DNA of 55,391 nt from assembly GCA_013388735.1 (NCBI GenBank), contig JACAES010000085.1, forward strand, positions 1 through 55,391, given 5' to 3'. Within the stretch, counting starts at the first letter, position 1. Each line of letters begins with the position of its first letter. The DNA is from Chloroflexota bacterium (GTDB taxonomy: Bacteria; Chloroflexota; Anaerolineae; Aggregatilineales; Phototrophicaceae). The notes under the pieces are model-generated. The model ran no database searches, was not told the origin of the DNA, and was given only the letters and a program-made list of their open reading frames with translations. Position numbers and translations under genes: made by a program. Below are positions 8,571-16,999 of the stretch, in pieces.

Positions 8571-8667
8571 GAATAAGGGTTAGCAACCCCGTACCCTAAA
8601 TACAGGATTGTTTTTAGCGTGACCGGGTTTCTCGGTTGCGAAAGTATAGTTTTAGGAGGTCGCTTCT

Positions 8668-10641
8668 ATGAAGAAAGTACTGTTTTTTGTGACGCTGCTG
8701 GTACTGACCCTCGCGCCGGTCGCCAGCGTGGCTGTCGCCCAGGACACGCCAAAGGCGCTCGAAGATGGCAAACTCACCATTGCCTGGATTCCGAAGGCGC
8801 TCAATAATCCGGTTTTTGAACTGGGCCGCGATGGCTGTTTCGCCGCGGCAAAAGAACTGACCGAAATGGGTCCGTATGAGGTCGAATGCCTCTACCTCGG
8901 TTCGGTTGCCTCTGACATGGCGGAACAGGCCCGCGTGATGGCCGATGCCGTCGCCCAGGGCGTGGACGCGATTGGCGTTTCCTGCAACAGTGATGCCGGC
9001 TGCGTTGAGCCAATCAACTCGGCTATCGAAGCGGGCATCCCGGTTATGACCTGGGACTCGGACTCGCCCGAGTCGAATCGTTTCACCTATCTGGGTGTCA
9101 GCAACTACCTGGGTGGACGCGCCGCCGGTGACCTGTTGGTTCGCACGATGGGTACCGAAGGTAAAGTCGCGCTGCTGACCGGCGTTCCTGGCGCGCCCAA
9201 CCTCGAACAGCGTATCCAGGGCTTCAAGGATTTCGTCTCCAAATATCCTGGTATTGAAATCGTAACGACCGTCGCCGGCAACGATGACATCAACCTGAGC
9301 GTGCAGGTAGTCGAGGAAACCATGCAGACCAACCCTGATCTGGATGGCTGGTTCTTCGTCGGCCTGTGGCCCATCTTCGCTGGGCGCGGCGCGATGCCGC
9401 TGTTTGAAGAAGCTGCTCTGCGCGCCGAAGACGATCTGAAGGCCATCGCCTTCGATACCCTGCCGGTTGAACTGGAATGGCTCCAGGCAGACCTGCTCGA
9501 TGGTCTGGTCGGCCAGAAATACTGGGGCTGGGGCTACGACACCGTTCACATGATCTACGACAATATCGTGAACGGCAAACAGTTCGCTTCCTTCACCGAC
9601 TCCGGCATGGACATCGTGACCGACGCGAACGTCGAAGCGATGGCGGCCGCCTGGGCCAACAGTGATTTCACCCAACCGCTGCCCCCGGCTTTCCCGCCTG
9701 CCGATGGCAAATTCACCATCGCCTGGATTCCGAAAGCCCTTAACAACCCGGTCTTTGAACTGGGCCGCGAGGGCTGTTTCGTCGCCGCCGCAGAGCTGAC
9801 CGAAATGGGGCCGTATGAGGTCGAATGCCTGTACGTCGGTTCGGTTGCATCTGACATCGCCGAACAAGCCCGCGTGATGGCCGACGCCGTCGCCCAGGGT
9901 GTGGATGCTATTGGCGTCTCCTGCAACGAGCCAACTGGCTGCGTTGAACCGATCAACTCGGCAGTTGCAGCGGGCATTCCGGTCATGACCTGGGACTCCG
10001 ACGCTGCCGCCGAAGCACAGCGCCTCACTTACCTGGGCGTCAGCAACTATGACGGCGGTGTGGCTGCCGGCGAGCTGCTGGTTCGCGCGATGGGTGAAGA
10101 AGGCAAAGTCGCCCTGCTGACCGGCGTTCCCGGCGCGGCTAACCTCGAACAGCGCATTCAGGGCTTCAAGGACTACGTTGCCCAGTACCCCGGCATCGAA
10201 ATTGTGACGACCGTCGCCTGCAACGATGATATCAACCTCGGCGTGCAGGTAGTCGAAGAAACCATGCAGACCAACCCTGATCTGGATGGCTGGTTCTTCG
10301 TCGGCCTGTGGCCCATCTTCGCTGGGCGCGGCGCGATGCCGCTGTTTGAAGAAGCTGTTCTCAACGGCGACATGAAGGCCGTCGCTTTCGATACGCTGCC
10401 CGTTGAGCTGGAATGGCTGAAAGACGGGCTGCTGCATGGTCTGGTCGGCCAGAAATACTGGGGCTGGGGCTACGACACCATGCACATGCTTTACAACCAC
10501 GTAATCTACGGCACGCCGTATGAGGACTTTACCAACTCCGGTATGGACATCGTGACCATTAACAACGTAGACGCGATGGCGACCGCCTGGGAGACGCAGG
10601 ACTTCACCCAGCCGCTGCCGCCGGCCTTCCCCGGAGAGTAA
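8668..10641 (+). CDS. Tandem-duplicated periplasmic sugar-binding-type protein (two Peripla_BP_4 domains)
   Basis: 657 aa with a signal peptide (residues 1-25, ending AVAQD). Two complete type I periplasmic-binding domains follow, about residues 34-345 and 347-657. Each begins with GK(L/F)TIAWIPKALNNP and ends near DFTQPLPPAFP. The halves are in frame at a 313-codon offset and highly similar. Family members normally have one domain of about 320 aa. Both copies keep the same Cys pattern (DGCF/EGCF, EVECLY, VSCN, GC-VEP). That pattern suggests disulfides, although the first copy has AGND where the second has ACND. It should feed the downstream CUT2 transporter. The ligand cannot be read; the UroD-like neighbour may be a clue. 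Strong AGGAGG ribosome site. Confidence 0.9.
   Translation: MKKVLFFVTLLVLTLAPVASVAVAQDTPKALEDGKLTIAWIPKALNNPVFELGRDGCFAAAKELTEMGPYEVECLYLGSVASDMAEQARVMADAVAQGVDAIGVSCNSDAGCVEPINSAIEAGIPVMTWDSDSPESNRFTYLGVSNYLGGRAAGDLLVRTMGTEGKVALLTGVPGAPNLEQRIQGFKDFVSKYPGIEIVTTVAGNDDINLSVQVVEETMQTNPDLDGWFFVGLWPIFAGRGAMPLFEEAALRAEDDLKAIAFDTLPVELEWLQADLLDGLVGQKYWGWGYDTVHMIYDNIVNGKQFASFTDSGMDIVTDANVEAMAAAWANSDFTQPLPPAFPPADGKFTIAWIPKALNNPVFELGREGCFVAAAELTEMGPYEVECLYVGSVASDIAEQARVMADAVAQGVDAIGVSCNEPTGCVEPINSAVAAGIPVMTWDSDAAAEAQRLTYLGVSNYDGGVAAGELLVRAMGEEGKVALLTGVPGAANLEQRIQGFKDYVAQYPGIEIVTTVACNDDINLGVQVVEETMQTNPDLDGWFFVGLWPIFAGRGAMPLFEEAVLNGDMKAVAFDTLPVELEWLKDGLLHGLVGQKYWGWGYDTMHMLYNHVIYGTPYEDFTNSGMDIVTINNVDAMATAWETQDFTQPLPPAFPGE
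8764..9702 (+). repeat. First unit of the in-gene tandem duplication
   Basis: Direct repeat unit of about 939 nt matching 9703-10641. Nucleotide identity is patchy. Some blocks are almost identical, for example the roughly 110 nt from 9301 against about 10240, and the GGTCTGGTCGGCCAGAAATA block. Others have drifted. Confidence 0.88.
9703..10641 (+). repeat. Second unit of the in-gene tandem duplication
   Basis: Partner of 8764-9702. Small in-frame length differences (SPESNR versus AAAEAQR; LRAEDDLKA versus LNGDMKA) show that the copies have been evolving separately, which argues against an assembly artefact. Confidence 0.88.
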
Positions 10642-10651
10642 GTAAGACCCT

Positions 10652-10705
10652 CATCGGAAATTTCCCGATGAACTGAACTGCTGGCGGGATGAACAATCCC
10701 GCCAG
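10652..10705 (+). other. Two intercistronic hairpins between SBP and ATPase genes
   Basis: CATCGG/CCGATG (10652-10670) is followed by a strong CTGGCGGGAT/ATCCCGCCAG stem with a 5-nt loop (10681-10705). There is no T-tail, so it is more likely a 3' mRNA stabiliser that lets the binding-protein message outlast the rest than a terminator. Confidence 0.6.
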
Positions 10706-10731
10706 CGCGAATCTAGCGCCTGAGGTGTGTC

Positions 10732-12258
10732 TTGCAAAACCAACCCATCCTTCAAGTCAGGGGCATATCCAAAGCCTTCCCCGGTGTGCAGGCCTTAAGC
10801 GATGTGGATTTTGAGGTTTATCCGGGCGAGGTCGTTGCCTTGCTCGGCGAAAACGGTGCCGGCAAATCCACGCTTATGAAGATTCTGGCGGGCGCTTACC
10901 AGAAAGACTCCGGGCGAATTTATCTCAACAACCAGGAAATCGAATTCACCAGCCCACATCACGCGCAGACGATGGGCATTTCCATCATCTATCAGGAATT
11001 TAACCTCGTCCCCACTCAGACCGTCGCCGCCAATATCTTCACGGGCCGCGAACCCCTGCATCGCGGCGTAGGGCGGCTTTTGAAAATGGTTGATAAGCAG
11101 GAGATGGAACGCGCCGCCCAGGAAATGCTGAACGTTGTCGGCGCGCACGTCATCCCTACCGACATGATCCGCAGCCTGCCGGTTGCCGAACGCCAGTTGG
11201 TGGAGATCGCCAAAGCCCTGTCATTCGACTCGCGCGTGATTATCATGGACGAACCAACGTCTGCGCTCGGAGATGAGGAAACCCAGAACTTATTCAATAT
11301 TGTCCGTAGCCTGAAAAACCAGGGGCGCGCGGTTATTTTTATCACCCATCGTCTTAAGGAAGTGTTCGAAATTGCCGACCGAATCGTCGTCTTACGAGAC
11401 GGGCGTCTAGTCGGCAGCGTACCCGCCCATGAAACTTCGATTGACGGCCTGATTTCCATGATGGTCGGGCGATCACTTGACCAGATGTACCAGAAGGAAA
11501 CCTCCGACATCGGAGATGTCGTCATGCGTGTTCAGGGCTTAACCCGGCACGGCGTGGTTGAAGACGTATCTTTTGAACTGCGGCGCGGCGAAATTCTTGG
11601 TTTTGCCGGATTAGTTGGTGCAGGCCGCACCGAAACCGCGCGTCTGCTCTTTGGCGCAGATCCCAAAGACGGCGGAGAAATCTGGATTGACGGCAAAAAA
11701 CCCAGCATCCACTCGCCCGAAGACGCTATCCGCGCGGGTATCAGTTTCGTGCCGGAAGACCGGGGTAATCAAGGTCTGATTCTGCTCCTCAGCGTCCTCA
11801 AAAACGAAGTGCTGCCCACTATGTCGCATTTCACCCACTACGGCCTGCTGGATGGCGCCGCGCTCCAGCAGCGCGCCCAGGATTACGTGAACCGGCTCAA
11901 CGTGCGAACGCCGAGTCTGGAACAAAAAGTGATGTTCCTTTCCGGCGGCAACCAGCAAAAAGTCGTGCTTGCCAAATGGCTGATGTCTAATCCCAAAGTG
12001 CTTATCCTGGATGAACCCACGCGCGGGATTGATGTGGGCGCTAAATCCGAAATTTATGCGCTGATGAGCCAACTTGCCCGCAACGGCATCGGTATCATCA
12101 TGATTTCGTCCGAACTGCCCGAAATCCTCGCCATGAGCGACCGCGTCCTGGTGATGTGCGAGGGGCGTGTCACGGGCATTATAGACCGCCAGGAAGCAAC
12201 CCAGGAAGTCATCATGGCCTATGCCACCCGGCACGCTTCCGCACAAGGAACAGCATAA
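10732..12258 (+). CDS. CUT2-family sugar ABC transporter ATPase (fused double nucleotide-binding domain)
   Basis: 508 aa RbsA/MglA-type protein with two ABC domains. Seen: Walker [10 protein letters not shown] at 39-47, Walker B in MDEPTSAL near 172, then the characteristic degenerate second domain with [24 protein letters not shown] near 403 and [13 protein letters not shown] near 424. The start is a TTG at 10732, chosen because GAGGTG lies 6 nt upstream and the coding pattern begins directly. It sits 90 nt after the binding-protein gene and 1 nt before the permease ATG. Energises import at the inner face of the membrane. Confidence 0.94.
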   Translation: MQNQPILQVRGISKAFPGVQALSDVDFEVYPGEVVALLGENGAGKSTLMKILAGAYQKDSGRIYLNNQEIEFTSPHHAQTMGISIIYQEFNLVPTQTVAANIFTGREPLHRGVGRLLKMVDKQEMERAAQEMLNVVGAHVIPTDMIRSLPVAERQLVEIAKALSFDSRVIIMDEPTSALGDEETQNLFNIVRSLKNQGRAVIFITHRLKEVFEIADRIVVLRDGRLVGSVPAHETSIDGLISMMVGRSLDQMYQKETSDIGDVVMRVQGLTRHGVVEDVSFELRRGEILGFAGLVGAGRTETARLLFGADPKDGGEIWIDGKKPSIHSPEDAIRAGISFVPEDRGNQGLILLLSVLKNEVLPTMSHFTHYGLLDGAALQQRAQDYVNRLNVRTPSLEQKVMFLSGGNQQKVVLAKWLMSNPKVLILDEPTRGIDVGAKSEIYALMSQLARNGIGIIMISSELPEILAMSDRVLVMCEGRVTGIIDRQEATQEVIMAYATRHASAQGTA

Positions 12259-12259
12259 A

Positions 12260-13342
12260 ATGAGTGATATAACAGCCCCCCCCCGCCCCGCCAACGCGCC
12301 TGCGCGCTTCCACTGGCGTCGCATCATTCGCGGCCAGGAAGTCGGTATCTTCCTGGTGCTGGTCGGCATGATTCTGTTTTTCAGTCTCTCGACCGACCGT
12401 TTTCTGACGTCGATCAACCTGACCAATATCATGCTTAACTTCTCGTGGACAGCTATAGCGGCCTTTGGCATGACGATGGTCATCATCTCGGCAGGCATTG
12501 ACCTGTCGGTCGGTTCGGTGATGGCACTGGCCGGGATAGCCACCGCCATGCTGCTCGCCCGCGACAATTCACCGTTCGCTGGCCCGGACGGCAGCGTCCC
12601 CGATGCAGTGATCCCGCTCGCCGTCCTTGCCGGCCTGGCTGTCGGTGCCCTCTGTGGTCTGGTAAACGGCCTGCTGATTACCCTTGCTCGCCTGCCGCCC
12701 TTCATCGCCACACTGGGTATGCTGCAAATTGCGCGCGGCATCGTCTATGGTTGGTCGCAGGGGTGGCCGGTTCAAAACCTGCCGGGGAATTTTATGGTGC
12801 TGGGCAGGCAGAACATACCGGTCGGCAGTTTTAACTTTCCGCTGCCAACCGTCATCATGCTGGTTGTCGGCATCATCGCCTGGATTTTTCTGACACGCAC
12901 GGCCTGGGGCTATCGCATCTTCGCCGTTGGCGGTAACGAACAAGCCGCGCGTCTGTCCGGTATCAGCGTTATGCGCACCAAATTGATGATTTATACCATA
13001 TCCGGCCTGCTGGGCGGGGCCGGCGGCGTGCTGCTGACGGCACGCCTCGGTGTGGCCGCCCCAACCGCTGCCCAGGGTTACGAACTGGATGTGATCGCAG
13101 CGGTCGTGGTCGGCGGCACCAGCCTCAGCGGCGGTGAAGGCAGCATCCTCGGTACGCTTATCGGCGCGGCCATCATGGGTGTCCTGCGCACCGGCCTCAA
13201 CCTGATCGGCGTCGAAGCCTACTGGCTGCCATCCGCCCAGGGTATCATCATCATCGGCGCGATTACACTTGATCAGTGGTTCCGCCGCCGTCAGGGTAAA
13301 TCAGCAGGCTTCGCGCGCCTGTTCAGCCGAGGCGGAAGATGA
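12260..13342 (+). CDS. CUT2-family sugar ABC transporter permease (RbsC-like)
   Basis: 360 aa from the ATG at 12260, preceded by AAGGA. An in-frame upstream extension overlapping the ATPase gene is less likely. Multi-helix membrane protein with the BPD_transp_2 signature GGIDLSVGSVMALAG-like near residues 88-100, SGISVMR and VVGGTSLSGGEGS near the C-terminal third. Its extra loop after the third helix (DNSPFAGPDGSVPDAV) is longer than in the two permeases further right. Last base pairs overlap the UroD-like gene by 4 nt. Confidence 0.93.
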   Translation: MSDITAPPRPANAPARFHWRRIIRGQEVGIFLVLVGMILFFSLSTDRFLTSINLTNIMLNFSWTAIAAFGMTMVIISAGIDLSVGSVMALAGIATAMLLARDNSPFAGPDGSVPDAVIPLAVLAGLAVGALCGLVNGLLITLARLPPFIATLGMLQIARGIVYGWSQGWPVQNLPGNFMVLGRQNIPVGSFNFPLPTVIMLVVGIIAWIFLTRTAWGYRIFAVGGNEQAARLSGISVMRTKLMIYTISGLLGGAGGVLLTARLGVAAPTAAQGYELDVIAAVVVGGTSLSGGEGSILGTLIGAAIMGVLRTGLNLIGVEAYWLPSAQGIIIIGAITLDQWFRRRQGKSAGFARLFSRGGR

Positions 13343-14349
13343 ACGCCTACGAACGAGTGATAAAACGACTGCGCGGCGAGCCGGTAGACCGGCCTCCCAA
13401 TTTCGATATTATGATGCAGTTCGCCGCACATTATATCGGCCAGCCGCTGTCAGCTTACTACCAAGACTACCGTGTCCTGTGCGATGCGAACTTTGCTGTC
13501 CAGCAGGATTTTTCGCTGGACATCCTTCAGGCTATCTCCGACCCTTACCGCGAAACCCATGACTGGGGCGCGGAAATCGGCTTCCCAGAAGATGGCCTGC
13601 CCATCTGCGAAAATCCACCGCTGGCCGAAGACTCGAACTTCCATCGGCTGCATCCGCCTGTACAACCAGGCCGGCGCATGACCGACCGCCTGGAGGCCAT
13701 CCGCCTGTTCCGCCAGCGCGCCGGCGGCGAAGTGCCGGTGATGGGTTGGGTAGAAGGCGCGCTGGCCGAAGCCGCCGATCTGCGCGGCGTCAGCAACCTG
13801 ATGCTCGATTTTTACGACCGACCCGACTGGCTGGAAGAACTGCTGGAAAAGTGTACCGAAGTCGAAATCGCCTTCGCCCGCGCTCAGATTGAAGCCGGGG
13901 CGGACATCATCGGACTGGGCGACGCCATCGCTTCTCAGATATCACCGGCGCTGTACGAGCAGTATGCGCTGCCTTATGAGCAGCGTATTTTCGCCGCCGT
14001 CCATGAAATGGGTGCACTCGCGCGCCTCCATATCTGCGGCAATACCACCAAAATCCTGCCGAAGATGGCCTTAAGCGGCGCAGACATCATTGATATTGAC
14101 TGGATGGTGGACATGGCCGCCGCTGCCACAACCTTTGGTAATACTGCCGTTTGCGGAAATTTCGACCCGCTGGCAGTGATGCTCCGAGGAACGCCCGAAC
14201 AGGTTCGGCAAGCCACCGCCCACTGTATGGAACTGGGCGGCGCGCGCAGTTTCAGCGCAGCAGGCTGCGAAATACCCGATGGAACACCTCACGAAAACCT
14301 GCTGGCACAGGCCGGAATGCTCAGAGAGATCAGCCTTCACCAGTCCTGA
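13339..14349 (+). CDS. UroD/MtaA-family protein, probably a cobalamin- or thiol-methyltransferase-like enzyme
   Basis: 336 aa of the uroporphyrinogen decarboxylase superfamily. Seen: a zinc-site pattern like that of MtaA/MtbA/CmuA-type methyltransferases, His231-x-Cys233 (LHICGN) and Cys310 (SAAGCEIPDGTP). The Arg-rich tetrapyrrole-binding signature of true HemE is missing. Such proteins move methyl groups between a corrinoid or substrate and a thiol. It is the last gene of the ABC operon (4-nt overlap with the permease), so it probably acts on the imported compound or a derivative. No corrinoid protein gene is nearby. Substrate unknown. Confidence 0.75.
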   Translation: MNAYERVIKRLRGEPVDRPPNFDIMMQFAAHYIGQPLSAYYQDYRVLCDANFAVQQDFSLDILQAISDPYRETHDWGAEIGFPEDGLPICENPPLAEDSNFHRLHPPVQPGRRMTDRLEAIRLFRQRAGGEVPVMGWVEGALAEAADLRGVSNLMLDFYDRPDWLEELLEKCTEVEIAFARAQIEAGADIIGLGDAIASQISPALYEQYALPYEQRIFAAVHEMGALARLHICGNTTKILPKMALSGADIIDIDWMVDMAAAATTFGNTAVCGNFDPLAVMLRGTPEQVRQATAHCMELGGARSFSAAGCEIPDGTPHENLLAQAGMLREISLHQS

Positions 14350-14373
14350 ACACCGCTTCCACACTTAATCGTC

Positions 14374-14410
14374 ACAAACGCCGTCGTCCAAAACGGCGTT
14401 TGTTCTTTTT
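14374..14410 (+). terminator. Rho-independent terminator of the duplicated-SBP operon
   Basis: An 11-bp stem ACAAACGCCGT/ACGGCGTTTGT is followed by TCTTTTT, 24 nt after the UroD-like stop codon. Confidence 0.85.
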
Positions 14411-14424
14411 CAGCAGAATCGAGT

Positions 14425-14453
14425 TTAGCAAAGGGTAAGAAATTCCCTATAAT
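14425..14453 (+). promoter_or_regulatory. Predicted promoter of crtI-crtB
   Basis: TTAGCA (14425-14430), a 17-bp spacer and a perfect TATAAT (14448-14453) start about 15 nt after the preceding terminator and about 80 nt before the crtI ATG. Confidence 0.55.
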
Positions 14454-14532
14454 CCGCTTAAAATAGTGGACAAAACCTGTACACATCGAATACATTAATC
14501 ATGCGTTTGACCGCAGAAATCGAGAAAGTGTC

Positions 14533-16014
14533 ATGAAATCAATTGTTATCATCGGTGCAGGTATGGGGGGGCTGGCCGCCGCCCTGCGTTTACGTCATCA
14601 GGGTTTTCAGGTCACGGTGCTGGAAAAACAATCCCGCCCCGGCGGGCGCAGCGGTGTGATCGAAGAGGCGGGTTTCCGCGTAGACCCCGGGCCGACGATC
14701 CTGGTGATGAAATCGGCATTTGACGAAACCTATCAGTCGCTCGGCCTCGACATCAACGCGCGCCTGAATTTCGTACAACTTGATCCAAATTACCGCGTAT
14801 ATTTTCATGACGGCACTTACGTTGATCTCTTCAGCGATATGCAGCGCCTCGCGTCGGAAGTCGAGAAAATTGAACCGGGCGCGGCTGCTGGTCTGCACCG
14901 TTTTATGGCTTCTGGCGAACGCAAATACGCCCTGGGTATGGATTTCGTGGATCGCAATTACGACCGTATCACCGATCTGATGAATCCGGTTGCAGGAGTG
15001 CGCCTGGTGCAAACCCGTTCGTATGAGCGTCTTTATAACCAGATTGGCAGGTTCTTCAAGACCGATAAGCTCCAGAAAGCGTTTTCCTTCCATTCGATGT
15101 TCCTGGGTCTGTCCCCCTTTGATGCGCTGGCAATGTACAGCCTCATCACTTACGCCGACCTGGCACTGGGCATGTGGTATCCCAAAGGCGGCATCTACAG
15201 CATCATCGAAGACATGCTGGACATCGCCGCCGATCTGGGTGTGGAGATTCGTACCAATGCGGCGGTGCGGCAGATCGCCATCGAAAATGGCCGCGTGACC
15301 GGCGTCCACCTGGAGTCGGGCGATTTCGTGCCTGCCGATCTGGTCGTTTCCAATGCCGATCTGCCCTATACCTATCGCTGCCTGGTAGATTCCGCCCATC
15401 GCAAGCACTACCCGGACAGCCGCCTAGACAACATGGAATATTCCTGCTCCGGGTATCTGCTCTACCTCGGCGTAGACAAAACCTATAGTCACATGCGGCA
15501 TCAGGCGCTCTATTTTTCTGAAGACTACCGCGCCAACCTGGATGCGATCTTCAGAACCAAAACCCTGCCGGAAGCGCCATCCTTCCACCTTAACATCCCG
15601 ACCATCACCGACCCCAGTCTGGCGCCGGCAGGCCACAGCTTGGTTTATGTGCTGGCACCCATGCCAAACCTCACCGCACCGATCAACTGGCAGCAGGCCG
15701 CGCCCATCGTGCGTGAGCAGCTTCTCACCGAAATCGAAAAGATCGTTGACCCGGACATCCGGCAGCATATCGTCTGGGAACGTCAGTACACGCCTGAAGA
15801 CTTCCACAGCGACATCAACGCCGTACATGGCACGGCCTTCGGCTCGCTGGCGCAGGGCTTTTTCCAGTCGGCCTACTTTCGCCCGCACAACAAAGCGCGG
15901 GATATTGAAGGGCTGTACTTCGTCGGCCAGGGTACGTATCCCGGCATCGGGATGCCGATGGTCTTGCTCTCGGCAAAACTCGTCACGGAAAGGATTGTGA
16001 AAGAGTGGCACTAG
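14533..16014 (+). CDS. crtI: Phytoene desaturase CrtI
   Basis: 493 aa FAD-dependent carotenoid desaturase that converts phytoene towards lycopene. Seen: N-terminal dinucleotide-binding motif IVIIGAGMGGLAAALRL at 4-20, PGGRSG near 37, RVDPGPTILVM near 49, GGIYSIIEDML near 219 and the C-terminal GQGTYPGIGMPMVLLSAK flavin motif near 465-482. Length is typical. Overlaps crtB by 10 nt, the classic crtI-crtB pair. The ribosome site is weak (GAGAAAG). Confidence 0.93.
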   Translation: MKSIVIIGAGMGGLAAALRLRHQGFQVTVLEKQSRPGGRSGVIEEAGFRVDPGPTILVMKSAFDETYQSLGLDINARLNFVQLDPNYRVYFHDGTYVDLFSDMQRLASEVEKIEPGAAAGLHRFMASGERKYALGMDFVDRNYDRITDLMNPVAGVRLVQTRSYERLYNQIGRFFKTDKLQKAFSFHSMFLGLSPFDALAMYSLITYADLALGMWYPKGGIYSIIEDMLDIAADLGVEIRTNAAVRQIAIENGRVTGVHLESGDFVPADLVVSNADLPYTYRCLVDSAHRKHYPDSRLDNMEYSCSGYLLYLGVDKTYSHMRHQALYFSEDYRANLDAIFRTKTLPEAPSFHLNIPTITDPSLAPAGHSLVYVLAPMPNLTAPINWQQAAPIVREQLLTEIEKIVDPDIRQHIVWERQYTPEDFHSDINAVHGTAFGSLAQGFFQSAYFRPHNKARDIEGLYFVGQGTYPGIGMPMVLLSAKLVTERIVKEWH

Positions 16015-16934
16015 AACATTCCGAAAGTTTGATCCACGCACAGCCGGAACACCATGTTTTCGCGCTGCGTCACATCCGTGATACGCTGGATGCCGACTAT
16101 GCCGCCTGCCGGGACATTATGCAGGCTGCCAGCAAAAACTACTCGTTTGCCGCGCGATTTTTGCCCGCCGACAAACGCCGGCACGTCGAAGCCCTCTATG
16201 CCCTGATGCGCGTCGGCGATGACATCGTGGACGTACATTATCAGGGCGACGCCGCCCGCGCGGCTATCGAGCAGTTTGAAGCACTTTACTGGCAGGCGTT
16301 CGAAGCCGGCACCAGCGCGCACCCGGTGCTGCGCGCTTACCTGCACACGGCACATCAATTCGGCATATCGCCGGAGCTGATGCGGCCATACTTCCGCGCT
16401 ATGATCGAAGACCTGACCATCACTCGCTTCTCCACCTTTGCCGACCTGCTGTACTACATGGAAGGCAGCGCCATGACGGTAGGCCGCGCGATGGCACACA
16501 TCCTGGGGACGAAAACCCAGGCTGTCGAGGATGTGTACGAAGCCGCCGACGCACTTTCTATCGCCATGCAGCTCAGCAACTTCTGGCGCGATGTCGCCCA
16601 GGACTGGTCACGCGGGCGCGTATACATCCCGCAGGAAGACCTGGAACGCTTCGGTTATACCGAGGATGACCTTGCTGCCGGGCGCAACAACCAGAACTGG
16701 ATTAACCTGATGGAATTTGAAATCGAGCGCACGGATGCTTACTACACCGCCGCGCGCCAGGGTGTCGCCGCGCTGCACTCCGGCCAGTGGGCGGTTATGA
16801 GCGCCCTAAAAATCTACCGCGCCATTCTGACCAACATTCGCAAAAACCGCTACGATGTTTTTTCAACCCGCGCAGGTGCCAACAAAGTGGAGAAAATCGG
16901 TTTGCTGCTGGCCGCTTGGCGGCAAACCCGCTGA
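16005..16934 (+). CDS. crtB: Phytoene synthase CrtB
   Basis: 309 aa. Joins two GGPP molecules to phytoene. Seen: first Asp-rich motif GDDIVD at 71-76, second FWRDVAQDWSRGRVYIP near 192-208, and the SFAARFLP opening typical of squalene/phytoene synthases. The start is a GTG at 16005 lying within the last codons of crtI; the next in-frame Met would remove conserved N-terminal sequence. Followed by a hairpin terminator and the convergent P450 gene. Confidence 0.94.
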   Translation: MALEHSESLIHAQPEHHVFALRHIRDTLDADYAACRDIMQAASKNYSFAARFLPADKRRHVEALYALMRVGDDIVDVHYQGDAARAAIEQFEALYWQAFEAGTSAHPVLRAYLHTAHQFGISPELMRPYFRAMIEDLTITRFSTFADLLYYMEGSAMTVGRAMAHILGTKTQAVEDVYEAADALSIAMQLSNFWRDVAQDWSRGRVYIPQEDLERFGYTEDDLAAGRNNQNWINLMEFEIERTDAYYTAARQGVAALHSGQWAVMSALKIYRAILTNIRKNRYDVFSTRAGANKVEKIGLLLAAWRQTR

Positions 16935-16965
16935 AGCGCATCTTTTAATCCGCCTTTGTTTTTGC

Positions 16966-16999
16966 GCCCCGGCTGTCTTTCGCCGGGGCATTTGTTTTC
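16966..16999 (+). terminator. Terminator after crtB
   Basis: An 8-bp GC stem GCCCCGGC/GCCGGGGC (16966-16989) is followed by ATTTGTTTT on the plus strand. It overlaps the last bases of the convergent P450 gene. No matching T-run exists for the minus direction. Confidence 0.65.

Noticed and set aside
8614-10500. 628-codon open frame on the minus strand opposite the duplicated binding protein
   Set aside because: It mirrors the codon pattern of the real plus-strand gene, is itself a repeat because that gene is repeated, has no signal or family motifs, and starts without a ribosome site. Antisense shadow.
8668-10641. Assembly artefact as explanation for the double binding protein
   Set aside because: The two halves differ by many substitutions and by in-frame indels, so they are not a duplicated read stretch, though long reads would settle it.
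13339-14349. HemE (true uroporphyrinogen decarboxylase)
   Set aside because: The Arg-rich tetrapyrrole-binding N-terminal signature is missing and a His-x-Cys...Cys zinc pattern is present instead. Operon context is transport, not haem synthesis.
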